Positions 16,899-26,326 are shown, numbered from the stretch's first letter. The stretch is DNA of 64,000 nt from Nioella ostreopsis (GCF_004000255.1 NZ_RCIQ01000006.1:62001-126000); one strand, 5' to 3'. Notes: generated by a model from the letters alone, not told the origin. Program-made: numbers and translations.

Positions 16899-17351
16899 TC
16901 AGCCGACCGATTGTTCGGAGACGATCTCGCCGAAGCGGGTGAAGAACTTGCCCGACAGTTTCTTGGCGGTGCCCGCGATCAGCCGGCTGCCAAGCTGCGC
17001 GATCTTGCCGCCGATATCGACCGTGGCGGTGTAGGCGAGGATGGTCTCGTCGCCGTCCTCGGTCAGGGTTACCTCTGCCCCGCCCTTGGCGAAGCCCGCC
17101 GCACCGCCCTTGCCTTCGCCGCTCAGCGTGAAGCCATCCGGCGCGTTCGACGTGTCCAATGTCACCTCTCCTGCAAAGCGCGCCTTCACCGGGCCGATCT
17201 TCAGCACTACCTTGGCTTCGAGGTTTTCCGGCGAATGCTGGATCAATTCCTCGCAACCGGGGATGCATTCACGCAGGATCTCGGGGTCATTGAGCGCGCG
17301 GTAGACCACGTCGCGGGGGGCTTGGATACGAATTTCGTCACTCAGGTCCAT
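16899..17351 (-). CDS. coxG: CoxG-type carbon monoxide dehydrogenase accessory protein (SRPBCC fold)
   Basis: This 150-residue START/SRPBCC-fold protein has the CoxG hallmark opening: a beta strand, then APRDVVYRALNDPEILRECIPGCEELI, later DTSNAPDGFTLSGEGKGGAAGFAKGGAEVTL and VDIGGKIAQLGSRLI. CoxG proteins assist CO dehydrogenase at the membrane. This copy ends soon after the core domain and lacks the longer hydrophobic or proline-rich C-terminal tail found in many CoxG proteins. It is the last gene of the cox operon, 16 bases after a small ORF, with an AAGAGGA ribosome site. Confidence 0.9.
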   Translation of the reverse strand: MDLSDEIRIQAPRDVVYRALNDPEILRECIPGCEELIQHSPENLEAKVVLKIGPVKARFAGEVTLDTSNAPDGFTLSGEGKGGAAGFAKGGAEVTLTEDGDETILAYTATVDIGGKIAQLGSRLIAGTAKKLSGKFFTRFGEIVSEQSVG

Positions 17352-17367
17352 CCTGGGGTTCCTCTTG

Positions 17368-17475
17368 TCAGCAACATCTGGGGTAGGCGCGAAGGGTGGC
17401 CTCGGCCTGTTCTTCGGGGGTCATGTCGGGTGGCGCTGGCCAGCGGGCCCTAAGCCAGTCACGCAAGCTTTTCAT
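17368..17475 (-). CDS. Small ORF between coxF and coxG, about 35 residues
   Basis: Read from either of two adjacent ATG codons (17478 or 17475), a 35-36 residue peptide starts MKSLRDWLRARWPAPP and ends in a Cys-Cys pair (AYPRCC). Its start overlaps the 3' end of coxF, an AAAGGGA site precedes it, and only 16 bases separate its stop from coxG. That tight packing argues for real translation. The Arg-rich amphipathic front, the middle PEEQAEATLR and the C-terminal RCC recall small YbdD/DUF466-type proteins only in their tail. No function can be assigned. Confidence 0.5.
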   Translation of the reverse strand: MKSLRDWLRARWPAPPDMTPEEQAEATLRAYPRCC

Positions 17476-18268
17476 CATGGCTGCTTTCCCTTTCGCTATC
17501 GGTATTTCGCCACAGCACGATCTCGGCAAGGATCGACAGCGCGATCTCCTGAGGGTCGATGGCGCGGATATCGAGCCCGGCGGGGGATTTGAGCCGCGCA
17601 GCGCAGGCGGGGTCCATGCCCGCATCCACGAGCTTGGCCAAAAGTACCTCGGCCTTGCGGCGACTGGCCACCATCGACACGCGCCGCGCGGGCGTGTCGA
17701 GCGCCGCCTTCAACGCCACGCCATCGCCCTTGCCCTGCGAGGCCACGACGACGAAATCGCGCGGTTCGATGCCCAGACTGTGGATCTCTTCGGGATCGAA
17801 GCGCGTCATGTTCGCCCCCTCGATAGCCCCCGACACGAAGACGCGCAGCCCGGTCAGGGCCGCATGGGCCGCGAGCGCCTCTGCAATCGGGCTCTCGCCA
17901 AAGATCACCAGCCGGGGCGCGTGCTGGTAGGGTTCGATCAACAAATCCACCGTGCCGCCCGAGGGGCAGCCGCTCTTGTAGGTCTGCACGCCGTCGGGGT
18001 CGGTCATGGCCACCACCTTGCTGGAGGGTTTTACACGGATCATGCGGGGGGCGCCCTCGGCCAGCGCCTCGCCCGCCGCCGTGCGCACCGCGCGCTGCAC
18101 GCAGGCCCCGCCAAGATGCCCGAGGATGTCGCCACCCCGCGTCACGGCGGCCTTTGCCCCGGCCTTGGCACTGGTCGCATCGGCGGTGCGCAGCACGGTT
18201 GCAACGCAGAAGGCATCGCCTTCCTTGCGCAGCCGCTCTACCGTGTCGAAGATGTCGAAACCTGCCAT
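17459..18268 (-). CDS. coxF: XdhC/CoxF-family maturation protein for molybdenum hydroxylases
   Basis: This 269-residue protein of the XdhC/CoxI/CoxF family has an N-terminal XdhC domain (FCVATVLRTADATSAKAGAKAAV, then GHLGGACVQRAV) and a C-terminal Rossmann-like domain (RLVIFGESPIAEALAAHAALTG). In CO dehydrogenase, CoxF takes part in assembling the Cu-S-Mo centre of CoxL. ATG 18268 with an AAAGGA site is chosen over an upstream GTG that would overlap coxE. Its 3' end overlaps the small ORF. The order D-E-F matches the canonical form I operon. Confidence 0.93.
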   Translation of the reverse strand: MAGFDIFDTVERLRKEGDAFCVATVLRTADATSAKAGAKAAVTRGGDILGHLGGACVQRAVRTAAGEALAEGAPRMIRVKPSSKVVAMTDPDGVQTYKSGCPSGGTVDLLIEPYQHAPRLVIFGESPIAEALAAHAALTGLRVFVSGAIEGANMTRFDPEEIHSLGIEPRDFVVVASQGKGDGVALKAALDTPARRVSMVASRRKAEVLLAKLVDAGMDPACAARLKSPAGLDIRAIDPQEIALSILAEIVLWRNTDSERESSHDEKLA

Positions 18269-18279
18269 GGGATGTCCTT

Positions 18280-19473
18280 TCACAGCTTCCGGAATTCGGG
18301 TTCCAGCGCGGCCAGCGCGTCGAGCGTATTGGCCGGCAGATGGGCGTCGAGATGGGGCAGGGCGGCCTGCATGGCGGCAGCCACCGGGGCGTAATCCTTC
18401 CAGCCTTTCAGCGGGTTGAGCCAGACGATGCGGCGGGCCTTGCGGCGGATGCGGGCCAGCACATCGGCCAGCGCCTGCGGCTCTCGCGTGCAGTAGCCGT
18501 CGGAGAGGATCAGAACCACCGTCCGGCCATTGAGCGCCCGTGCGCCGTAGCCAGCGAGGAAGCTTTCAAGGCTGCCGGAGATATCCGTGCCGCCGCCGAA
18601 CCCCTCGGCCATCAGCGACAACCGCCCGGCGGCGCGGATGCTGTCATGATCGCGCAGCGCGTCCGTCACCCGCATCAGGCGGGTGTGGAAGAGGTAGGCA
18701 TCCGCCTCGCAGCCGCTACCGACAAGCCCTTTCAGAAACGCCAGGAACACTCGGGAATAGACGGTCATCGAGCCGCTGACATCGCATAGTGCCACGATCC
18801 GCATGGGCCGGGGCGGGCGCGCGCGGCGGAAAAGGTCCAGCGGCTCGCCGCCCCGCGCGAGGCTCGCCCGCTGGATGCGCCGCATGTCGAGCGCCGGGCC
18901 ACGCAGCGCCTGCTTGCGGCGGCGCGACCGCCGGTCACGGATGGCGCGAGCGATGGAGAGGGCTGCGGCTTCTGCCTGCCTTAACGCCTCCTCGTCCATC
19001 AGCTCGCGCAGGTCCCGGCGATTGAGGTTGGCCGTCCGGGTCGCGATGAGCTTCCCGTCTGTCCCTTCGGCCTCTCCCTCGCCGGGATCGGGGGTGGTGG
19101 CATCGTCGTTCCGTGAGTGACGATCCTCAGCCCCGTCCCCCTGTTCACTGTCCTGCCAGATTTTCGGCTTGGCGGATTGCACCCGCACATGCGCGTTCTG
19201 TGCCGTCCCAGCACGCTGTTTGCCTGCGTTGAACCAGTAGGAATCAAAGAGCTTGTCGAACCTGCGCCAGTCCTCCGCATCGCCCGCCAGAAGCGAGCAA
19301 AGCGCCTGACGGGCCTCGTCCCGATCCGTGGCGTCCACGGCGGCAAGCGCCGCCAGCGCATCGCCGGTTTCGCGCGGGCCGACGCGCAGCCCGTTCATCC
19401 GCAGATGGGCGATGAAGCCCGACATGCGGTCGGCCAGCCCGTCCGCGCGGGAAGGGAAGCGCGTGACCTGCAT
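18280..19473 (-). CDS. coxE: VWA-domain protein CoxE, CO dehydrogenase maturation
   Basis: This 397-residue protein has a C-terminal von Willebrand factor A domain carrying the MIDAS motif DVSGSM (about residue 240), a downstream GGTD Thr and a LILSDGYCT segment. The basic middle region (AIRDRRSRRRKQALRGP) is typical of CoxE. CoxE works with the MoxR-type ATPase CoxD to sulfurate and metallate the CODH active site. The ATG at 19473 shares one base with the stop codon of coxD (TGATG), so the two are translationally coupled. Confidence 0.94.
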   Translation of the reverse strand: MQVTRFPSRADGLADRMSGFIAHLRMNGLRVGPRETGDALAALAAVDATDRDEARQALCSLLAGDAEDWRRFDKLFDSYWFNAGKQRAGTAQNAHVRVQSAKPKIWQDSEQGDGAEDRHSRNDDATTPDPGEGEAEGTDGKLIATRTANLNRRDLRELMDEEALRQAEAAALSIARAIRDRRSRRRKQALRGPALDMRRIQRASLARGGEPLDLFRRARPPRPMRIVALCDVSGSMTVYSRVFLAFLKGLVGSGCEADAYLFHTRLMRVTDALRDHDSIRAAGRLSLMAEGFGGGTDISGSLESFLAGYGARALNGRTVVLILSDGYCTREPQALADVLARIRRKARRIVWLNPLKGWKDYAPVAAAMQAALPHLDAHLPANTLDALAALEPEFRKL

Positions 19474-20333
19474 CACGCGACTTTCCCGATCAGCCGATCC
19501 ATCACCTCGGGCGGCGCGGCGTCGTAGTCGGCGGCGGTTTTCAGCAGGCACACGAGCGTCGCCCGCACCTCGTCGCGAGATTTGGCAAGGTCATTGACCC
19601 CGAGGCCGGACAGCGCCGCCGCCCAATCCAGCATCTCGGCGATGCCCGGCGTCTTTTCCAGGTCTTCCTTGCGCAGCGCCTGCACAACGCCCACGATCTG
19701 GCGGGCGAGCAATCCTTCAACTGCGGGCATCCGGGCCTTGAGGATCGCCAGTTCGGTCGCTTTGTCGGGGTAGTCGAGGAAGGAATACAGACACCGCCGC
19801 CGCAGCGCGTCGGACAGGTCGCGGGTGCCGTTCGCGGTCAGGATCACGATGGGTTTGGACCGCGCCTTGATCGTCCCGAGCTCGGGGATCGTGATCTGGA
19901 AATCGGACAGGATTTCGAGAAGGTAAGCCTCGAATTCCTCATCCGCCCGGTCGATCTCGTCGATCAGCAGAACCGGCGGAGTGTCCTGGCTGATTGCCTC
20001 CAAGAGCGGGCGTTTCAGCAGGTATTTGTCGGCGAAAAGCTGGTCCTCGCTCGCGTTGCCCTCGGCGGCGCGAATGGCCAGCAACTGCCGCTGATAGTTC
20101 CATTCATAGATCGAGTGGGAGGCATCGAGCCCTTCGTAGCATTGCAGCCGGATCAGCCGCGTGTCGCGCAGGGCGGCCAGGGCCTTGGCCACCTCGGTCT
20201 TGCCAACGCCTGCCGGGCCTTCCAGAAGCAAGGGCCGCCCCAACACCTGCGCCAGATGCAGCGCCATCGCCAGACGGTCGTCGGCAACATAGCCCTCGCG
20301 GGCGAGACCCTGCTGAAGCTCCGAAACACTCAT
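19473..20333 (-). CDS. coxD: MoxR-type AAA+ ATPase CoxD, CO dehydrogenase maturation
   Basis: This 286-residue AAA+ ATPase has Walker A GPAGVGKT (residues 39-46), Walker B VLLIDEIDRADEEFE, sensor ILTANGTRDLSDALRRRC, and the length of the CoxD subgroup. CoxD is a chaperone-like ATPase required for inserting sulfur and copper next to molybdenum in CoxL. The start at ATG 20333 follows GGGGAGGG; the longer open frame upstream overlaps the coxL tail. It lies between coxL (56-base gap) and coxE (one-base overlap). Confidence 0.94.
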   Translation of the reverse strand: MSVSELQQGLAREGYVADDRLAMALHLAQVLGRPLLLEGPAGVGKTEVAKALAALRDTRLIRLQCYEGLDASHSIYEWNYQRQLLAIRAAEGNASEDQLFADKYLLKRPLLEAISQDTPPVLLIDEIDRADEEFEAYLLEILSDFQITIPELGTIKARSKPIVILTANGTRDLSDALRRRCLYSFLDYPDKATELAILKARMPAVEGLLARQIVGVVQALRKEDLEKTPGIAEMLDWAAALSGLGVNDLAKSRDEVRATLVCLLKTAADYDAAPPEVMDRLIGKVA

Positions 20334-20389
20334 GAAACCCTCCCCGGTGCGGGCCGCCGCAAGTTCCCCCGCGGCGGCCCCGATCACGA

Positions 20390-22807
20390 TCAGCCGTGCA
20401 GGCCGAGCCCGTTGGCGATCTTCCAGATGCGCCAATGGTCATGCGGCATATGGCTTTGCACCAGACCGAAAGGCCGGAAGGCATCGTGCACCGCGTTCGA
20501 GAAGGCAGGCACGCCGCCCACGTTGGGGCTTTCGCCCACGCCCTTTGCGCCGATCGGGTGATGCGGGCTTGGCGTTACCGTGTGGTCGGTGGTGTAGTTG
20601 GGCGTTTCCCACGCGGTCGGGATGAAGAAATCCATCAGCGTGCCGGTCTTGACGTTGCCCATCTCGTCATAGGCGATCTCCTGCCCCATGGCGATGGCCA
20701 GCGCCTCGGTCACGCCACCATGGACCTGCCCCTCGATGATCATCGGGTTGATCCGGGTGCCGCAATCGTCCAGCGCGTAGAACTGCCGGATCTCCCATTC
20801 GCCGGTGTCCACGTCGATTTCCATCACGCAGATATAGGCCCCGAACGGGTAGGTCATGTTCGGCGGATCGTAGTAGCTGACCGCCTCCAGCCCCGGTTCC
20901 AGTCCGGGAATGGCCTGGTTGTAGGCGGCGAAGGCGATTTCCTTCATGGTCTTGAAGCGCTCGGGCGCGCCCTTGACCGCGAAACGATCCACGTCCCATT
21001 CAACGTCGTTGTCATGGACCTCCAGCAGATAGGCTGCGATCATCTGCGCCTTGGCGCGGATCTTGCGGGCGGCCATGGCGGTTGCCGCCCCTGCGACCGG
21101 GGTCGAGCGCGAGCCATAGGTGCCCAGACCATAGGGCGCGGTATCGGTGTCGCCCTCCTCCAGCGTGATGTCATCGGCGGGAAGGCCGATCTCGCTGGCG
21201 ATGATCTGCGCGAAGGTCGTGGCATGGCCCTGACCCTGGCTGATGGTGCCAAGCCGCGCGATGGCCGATCCGGTGGGGTGGATGCGGATCTCGCAGCTGT
21301 CGAACATGCCAAGCCCGAGGATATCGCAGTTCTTGACCGGCCCCGCCCCGACGATTTCCGTGAAGTGCGTGAGGCCGATGCCGAGGAGCTTGCGCGTCTT
21401 GCCGGCCTTGAAGTCCTCGACCCGCTGCGCCTGTTCCTTGCGCAGGTCCTCATACCCCACGGCCTTCAGCGCCTTGTCCCAGGCGGTGTGGTAATCGCCC
21501 GAGTCATATTCCCAGCCAAGCGCCGACTGGTAGGGGAACTGGTCCTTGCGGATGAAGTTGATCCGGCGCAGCTCGGCCGCGTCCATGTTCAGCTTGATCG
21601 CCAGAACCTCGATCATCCGTTCGATGAAATAGGCCGCTTCCGTCACCCGGAAGGAACAGCGATAGGCCACGCCCCCCGGTGCCTTGTTGGTATAGACCCC
21701 GTCCACCGCCAGATAGGCGGTCGGGATGTCATAAGACCCGGTGCAGATGTTCATGAACCCGGCCGGGAACTTGGTGGGGTCGGCGCAGGCGTCGAACCCG
21801 CCATGGTCCGCCGTGGTGTGACACCAGAGCCCGGTGATCTTGCCCTCTTTCGTGGCGGCGATCTTGCCGTGCATCCAGTAGTCGCGGGCGAAGGCGGTGG
21901 ACATCAGGTTTTCCATCCGGTCCTCGACCCATTTCACCGGCTTGCCGGTCACGATGGAGGCCACAACTGAACAGACATAGCCCGGATAGGCGCCCACCTT
22001 GTTGCCGAAGCCGCCGCCGATATCGGGGCTGATCACGCGGATGTTGTGTTCCGCGATGCCGGAGATCAGCGAGACAACCGTGCGGATCGCATGCGGGGCC
22101 TGGAAGGTGCCGTAAAGCGTCAGCTTGCCGGTGACCTTGTCCATGCTGGCCACGCAGCCGCAGGTTTCCAGCGGACAGGGATGGGTGCGGTGGTAGTAGA
22201 CCATCTCCTCTGCCACCACGTCGGCGCCGTCGATCACCGCCTCGGTCGCGTCCTTTTCCCCGGCTTCCCAGGTGAAGATGTGGTTGTGATGCTTGCGCGG
22301 GCCATGGGCACCCTCGGTCTGACCGGCAAGGTCTTCGCGCAGCACCACGTCCGATTTCAGCGCTTCGAACGGGTCGGTCAGAACGGGCAGTTCCTCGTAG
22401 TCCACTTCGACCAGTTCCACCGCGTCCGCCGCGATATAGCGGTCCTCGGCCACCACATAGGCGACCTCCTGGCCCTGGAACAGCACCTTGCCATCGGCCA
22501 GCACCATCTGCTTGTCGCCCGCAAGCGTCGGCATCCAGTGCAGGCCAAGCGGCGCAAGATCCTCGGCGGTCAGAACCGCGATCACGCCGGGCAGCGCCAG
22601 CGCGGCCTCCTTGTTCACGCTCTTGATCCGCGCATGGGCGTAGGGCGAACGGACGAAATCGCCGAACAGCATCCCGTCCATCTTTATGTCGTCGACATAA
22701 TTGCCCTTGCCTTGGGTAAAGCGCACGTCCTCCACCCGCTTGCGCGAGCAGCCCATGCCCTTGAGATTTGCGGTGCGTTCTTCGGGGGTAAGAGTCTGGT
22801 CGTTCAT
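20390..22807 (-). CDS. coxL: Form I aerobic carbon monoxide dehydrogenase large subunit
   Basis: This 805-residue molybdenum hydroxylase is close to the roughly 809 residues of known CoxL. The active-site loop reads [10 protein letters not shown], with Cys at residue 384. The AYXCSFR signature is the accepted marker of form I (true CO-oxidising) CODH, whereas form II proteins read AYRGAGR. Other active-site elements are present: TFQAPHAIR with the cofactor Gln, [13 protein letters not shown], and [13 protein letters not shown] with the catalytic Glu. CoxL carries the Mo-Cu centre oxidising CO to CO2. ATG 22807 overlaps the coxS stop by four bases. Confidence 0.97.
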   Translation of the reverse strand: MNDQTLTPEERTANLKGMGCSRKRVEDVRFTQGKGNYVDDIKMDGMLFGDFVRSPYAHARIKSVNKEAALALPGVIAVLTAEDLAPLGLHWMPTLAGDKQMVLADGKVLFQGQEVAYVVAEDRYIAADAVELVEVDYEELPVLTDPFEALKSDVVLREDLAGQTEGAHGPRKHHNHIFTWEAGEKDATEAVIDGADVVAEEMVYYHRTHPCPLETCGCVASMDKVTGKLTLYGTFQAPHAIRTVVSLISGIAEHNIRVISPDIGGGFGNKVGAYPGYVCSVVASIVTGKPVKWVEDRMENLMSTAFARDYWMHGKIAATKEGKITGLWCHTTADHGGFDACADPTKFPAGFMNICTGSYDIPTAYLAVDGVYTNKAPGGVAYRCSFRVTEAAYFIERMIEVLAIKLNMDAAELRRINFIRKDQFPYQSALGWEYDSGDYHTAWDKALKAVGYEDLRKEQAQRVEDFKAGKTRKLLGIGLTHFTEIVGAGPVKNCDILGLGMFDSCEIRIHPTGSAIARLGTISQGQGHATTFAQIIASEIGLPADDITLEEGDTDTAPYGLGTYGSRSTPVAGAATAMAARKIRAKAQMIAAYLLEVHDNDVEWDVDRFAVKGAPERFKTMKEIAFAAYNQAIPGLEPGLEAVSYYDPPNMTYPFGAYICVMEIDVDTGEWEIRQFYALDDCGTRINPMIIEGQVHGGVTEALAIAMGQEIAYDEMGNVKTGTLMDFFIPTAWETPNYTTDHTVTPSPHHPIGAKGVGESPNVGGVPAFSNAVHDAFRPFGLVQSHMPHDHWRIWKIANGLGLHG

Positions 22808-23298
22808 TCCGCAGCCTCCTTCTGGGCGTTCAGCATGTCGGCCGACGCGAGGATTGCCTTGACGATGTTCTGGTAGCCCGTGCAGCGGCAGAGGTTCCCG
22901 GCCATGCCGAACCGCACCTCTTCCTCGGTCGGGCTCGGGTTTTCCTGCAGCAGGCGATGCGCGCGGGTGATCATCCCCGGCGTGCAGAAGCCGCATTGCA
23001 GCCCGTGATGTTCGCGGAACATCTCCTGGATCACGCCGAGGCTGCCATCCTCGTTCACCAGACCTTCAACGGTGGTCACATCCGCGCCATTGGCCTGCGC
23101 CACGAAGACCGTGCAGGATTTTACCGACTTGCCGTCGATATCGACGGTACAGGCGCCGCAATGGCTGGTTTCACAGCCGATATGCGGGCCGGTGATGCGC
23201 AGGTTTTCCCGAAGGAAGTGGATCAGCAGCGTGCGCGGTTCCGCAAGGCCTTCAACCTCGCGCCCGTTCACGGTCAGTTTTACGTGCATCTTTGACAT
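22804..23298 (-). CDS. coxS: CO dehydrogenase small (iron-sulfur) subunit
   Basis: This 164-residue subunit binds two [2Fe-2S] clusters. The N-terminal plant-ferredoxin-type ligands are C42, C47, C50 and C62; the C-terminal helical-domain ligands are C102, C105, C137 and C139 (CGFCTPGM and CRCTGYQN). It passes electrons from CoxL molybdenum to the CoxM FAD. It starts at ATG 23298 behind GAGGAG, 11 bases after coxM, and is coupled to coxL by an ATGA overlap. Confidence 0.97.
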   Translation of the reverse strand: MSKMHVKLTVNGREVEGLAEPRTLLIHFLRENLRITGPHIGCETSHCGACTVDIDGKSVKSCTVFVAQANGADVTTVEGLVNEDGSLGVIQEMFREHHGLQCGFCTPGMITRAHRLLQENPSPTEEEVRFGMAGNLCRCTGYQNIVKAILASADMLNAQKEAAE

Positions 23299-23309
23299 CT
23301 GTGTTCTCC

Positions 23310-24143
23310 TCAGCCCGCGCGGCTCACGGCGCGCGCGATGGCGCGGCGCAGCATGACGGCGGCGACATGTTTCTTGAATTCGACCGGGCCGCGATTGTCC
23401 TCGACCGGGTCGATGGCGTCGAGCATGGCGGCAACGCAGCCCTCCACGTCGCCACCCGCAAGCGCGGCGCTGGCCTCTGCCGACCAGATCGGCGTGTCGG
23501 CAAGGTTGGTCATGGCGACCGAAGCAGCGCCGTTCCCCACCATCACGGCGGCGGCAGCGGTGGCGTAGTCGCCGATCTTGCGCTTCTGCTTTTCATAGGC
23601 CTGACCGGTTCCGGCGATTGGCACCGGGATCATGATCCGGGTCAGGATCTCTTCATCGTCGCGGGCGGTGAAATAGGCGGCCTCGTAAAACTCACGCGCG
23701 GCCACGGTCCGGGTGCCATCAGGGCCCACCAGTTCGAAGGACGCATCGAGGCACTGCATCAGCCCCGGCATGTCATTGCCCGGATCGCCATTGGCGACAT
23801 TGCCGCCGATGGTGCCCACATAGCGCACCTGAGGGTCGGCGATCTGCAAGGCGGCCTCGCGGATGATCGGCACCGCTGCCGCCAGCCCGTCATGGGTGAT
23901 CAGCTCGTGCTGGGTGACCATGGCGCCGAGCGTGACGCTGTCCGCGCCGATCTCGATCCCCTTCATCTCTTGGATATCCTGAAGGTCGATAACATGGGCC
24001 AGATCGGCCATGCGCAGTTTCATCATCGGGATCAGGCTGTGCCCGCCCGCGATGACCCGCGCTTCATCTCCATGTTCCTGCAAGATGCTGATGGCCGACG
24101 CCGTATCGGTCGGCCGGTGATACTCGAAACCGGCTGGTATCAT
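23310..24143 (-). CDS. coxM: CO dehydrogenase medium (FAD) subunit
   Basis: This 277-residue flavoprotein of the xanthine-dehydrogenase FAD family has both FAD-pyrophosphate motifs at the family positions: AGGHS (residues 32-36) and TIGGN (residues 111-115). It carries electrons from the CoxS clusters toward the quinone pool. ATG 24143 follows GGGAGG; a short in-frame extension upstream has no support. It opens the M-S-L structural block and is separated from coxC by 142 bases, which probably hold its own promoter. Confidence 0.95.
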   Translation of the reverse strand: MIPAGFEYHRPTDTASAISILQEHGDEARVIAGGHSLIPMMKLRMADLAHVIDLQDIQEMKGIEIGADSVTLGAMVTQHELITHDGLAAAVPIIREAALQIADPQVRYVGTIGGNVANGDPGNDMPGLMQCLDASFELVGPDGTRTVAAREFYEAAYFTARDDEEILTRIMIPVPIAGTGQAYEKQKRKIGDYATAAAAVMVGNGAASVAMTNLADTPIWSAEASAALAGGDVEGCVAAMLDAIDPVEDNRGPVEFKKHVAAVMLRRAIARAVSRAG

Positions 24144-24187
24144 ATCTGTTTTCCTCCCTGCGTCCGTGGCCTTGGCCAATCGGATCT

Positions 24188-24238
24188 GGGAACAGGGATT
24201 GATCAGTATGCGGTTGCATTCCAGCAGCCGGGAACAGG
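24188..24238. repeat. Two direct copies of GGGAACAGG upstream of coxM
   Basis: GGGAACAGG occurs exactly at 24188-24196 and 24230-24238, 42 bases (about four helical turns) apart, in the coxC-coxM gap. Direct repeats on one DNA face could be bound by a dimeric regulator such as a LytTR-domain protein. This is only suggestive. Confidence 0.3.
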
Positions 24239-24285
24239 CCGCGCCATCTGTTTCACGAAATGCGAATAGGCTGCACGAGTTGCGA

Positions 24286-25395
24286 TCAGAGCCCGAGCGC
24301 GTCTCGGATGTCGCTCAGGCGTGACCGGCTGACGGGCACCTTGGGCAGCGAGGCGACTCCCTCGAAATAACAGGTGCCATTGTCCTTGTGCCGCTCGAAG
24401 CTGGAGACATGCGCGGGGTTCACGAGGTAGCTGCGATGAACACGCAGGAAGCCCGCAGGTGCCAGACGCTCTTCCGCCTCGGATATGGTCCACGGGCAGA
24501 AAAGCTTCTCGGCATCTACATAGAGCACCGTGTAATGCCCTTCCGCACGAATGGCGGCGATGCGGGTCGGGGTGGCAAAGACCGTCTTTCCGTCGCGCTC
24601 ATAGGGAACGCCCGCCGTAGCGCTTGCGGTTGCGCGTGGTGCCGGGGAAGGCGACGGGGCGGACGGGGCAGGCATCGTGGCAACGGGGGCAGGCTCTATG
24701 AAGGTGATGCCGGTCAGCAGGAAGGCCCCGCAGATCAGGAAGGCCGAGACCGTGACGCCCATGGCCAGTACCTGGTTGCTCAGCGTCGGCCCGGCCCCGC
24801 CGCCCGCATCCGTGGCAGTGAACCCGGTCAGTCCCGTCGCCACGAAATGCATGGTGAACACCGCCAGCCCGAAGCAGGCGGTGCCAAGCAGGATATTGCG
24901 ATGCGTGCGGCTGTCATAGGCGACCCAGATCGCCAGCACCGACAGCACGACCGACGCCAAGGTCGCTATAGCGACATCCAGAGCCGTGTAGACCGGTCTG
25001 CACAGCTGCATCCCGGCCATGCCCACGTAATGCATCACCACGATACCAAGCCCCACGATCGTGCCCGCACCGACAATGACCGGTAAAGACCGGGCGCGGA
25101 AATGCAGCAACAGCAGCGCCAGCCCCACCATCAGGATCGCGATCAGGGCCGAGGCGAGCGTGATCAGCGCGTCATAATAGAACAGGATCGGCAGTTGCAG
25201 CCCCAGCATCGCCACGAAATGCATCGACCAGATGCCGCCGCCCAGAACCACTGCCGCCAGCGCCACGATGATCTTGCGCCTTGGCCGGTCCAGCCGCGAG
25301 GCGCCATGGGTCAGGGACAGCCCAGTGAAGCCTGCCATCAGGGCCACGGCCAGAGAGGCTGCAACAAGCCAGCCATTATGTGTGTAGTCGAGCAT
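24286..25395 (-). CDS. coxC: CoxC-like MHYT membrane sensor with LytTR DNA-binding domain
   Basis: This 369-residue protein has about seven N-terminal membrane helices with MHYT repeats (MHFVAMLG, MHYVGMAG, MHFVATG), a Pro/Ala-rich linker (about residues 240-275), and a C-terminal LytTR domain (ATPTRIAAIRAEGHYTVLY ... FLRVHRSYLVNP). This is the architecture of CoxC/CoxH of Oligotropha-type cox clusters, proposed to sense CO or redox state and regulate transcription. ATG 25395 follows GGGAGGG. It lies immediately upstream of coxM, exactly the C-M-S-L order of the reference operon. Confidence 0.88.
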   Translation of the reverse strand: MLDYTHNGWLVAASLAVALMAGFTGLSLTHGASRLDRPRRKIIVALAAVVLGGGIWSMHFVAMLGLQLPILFYYDALITLASALIAILMVGLALLLLHFRARSLPVIVGAGTIVGLGIVVMHYVGMAGMQLCRPVYTALDVAIATLASVVLSVLAIWVAYDSRTHRNILLGTACFGLAVFTMHFVATGLTGFTATDAGGGAGPTLSNQVLAMGVTVSAFLICGAFLLTGITFIEPAPVATMPAPSAPSPSPAPRATASATAGVPYERDGKTVFATPTRIAAIRAEGHYTVLYVDAEKLFCPWTISEAEERLAPAGFLRVHRSYLVNPAHVSSFERHKDNGTCYFEGVASLPKVPVSRSRLSDIRDALGL

Positions 25396-25470
25396 GATGT
25401 CCCTGCACCCTCCCCGGTGCTGGCTGCAGGCTAGCAAACTGGTGGGGGGCGCGCAATTTGCCAGATGGAG

Positions 25471-26301
25471 TCAGTCTTGCGCAAATGCTTCGGCGATCCA
25501 ATCCCAGGTGCCTTTCGCGGCCTCGGGCATCAAAAGATAGCTGCCAAGGGAGAAGAGCGGGGCATCGGCGATGTCATACAGCCCCGCGGCATCGGCTCGG
25601 GCCGTGACCAGCGACCGGGGCAGATAGACCGATCCGCCCACTTCCAGCAGGTAATCCAGCGCTGCGCTGGCGGCGTTGAAGGTGGTGCGTGCAGTGCCTG
25701 CGTCGTGATATTCCTCGCCATGGCTGCGGCGGAAATCCTCTCCGTAATCCACGAAGATATAGTTCGATCCGCTGCGCACAGGCGTATCGGGCCGGTCGGA
25801 ATAGAGCGCCAACTCGTCGGCAGGCAGCGCCAGCACAGTCTGCCCTTTGCGGGCAACCGGTTCACGGGTCAGGCACAGGTCGATCTGCCCCGCCGCCATC
25901 CATCTGTCCAGCACCTCGGGGCTGCCGTGATAGACCGAGAGGGCAATATCTGGCTGACGCGCGCGGATCATGTCGAAGATGCGCTTGCCGCCAATGGGCC
26001 AAAGCTCTGGCGTGCAGCCGAAATTGCAGATCATGTTGACGCCCGTGGGCAGACCCGCCTCCAGCTTGGCCTGACGCCACAGCCCGATCATGATCTGGGC
26101 GTAGTTCAGCAGCTTGGTGCCGGCGGGCGTCAGGGTGACTCCGGATTTCTGCCGGTTCAGCACCGTCTGGCCCAGGTCGGCTTCCAGTGCCTTCAGGCGC
26201 ATGGTCACGGTCGATTGCGTGACATGCAGCCGTTCCGAGGCACGAACCAGCGACCCGGTTTCGACGATGGCGACGAAGGTTTGCAGGGCGGCGAGGTTCA
26301 T
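25471..26301 (-). CDS. LysR-family transcriptional regulator
   Basis: This 276-residue LysR-type regulator has the N-terminal helix-turn-helix MNLAALQTFVAIVETGSLVRASERLHVTQSTVTMRLKALE and a PBP-type effector domain. It is divergent from the monooxygenase operon (112-bp gap with a T-N11-A box), which is the usual arrangement for a LysR target. It also runs in the same direction as coxC with a gap of only 75 bases, so it could read into or control cox. Both are possible; the divergent operon is the better bet. Confidence 0.9.
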   Translation of the reverse strand: MNLAALQTFVAIVETGSLVRASERLHVTQSTVTMRLKALEADLGQTVLNRQKSGVTLTPAGTKLLNYAQIMIGLWRQAKLEAGLPTGVNMICNFGCTPELWPIGGKRIFDMIRARQPDIALSVYHGSPEVLDRWMAAGQIDLCLTREPVARKGQTVLALPADELALYSDRPDTPVRSGSNYIFVDYGEDFRRSHGEEYHDAGTARTTFNAASAALDYLLEVGGSVYLPRSLVTARADAAGLYDIADAPLFSLGSYLLMPEAAKGTWDWIAEAFAQD

Positions 26302-26326
26302 GGCACTTCACTTCAAGAAAGTTGAA

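Noticed and set aside
17479-17625. N-terminal extension of the small coxF-coxG frame to 85 residues
   Set aside because: The extra part lies fully inside coxF and has no start signal; only the last 35-36 residues extend beyond coxF.
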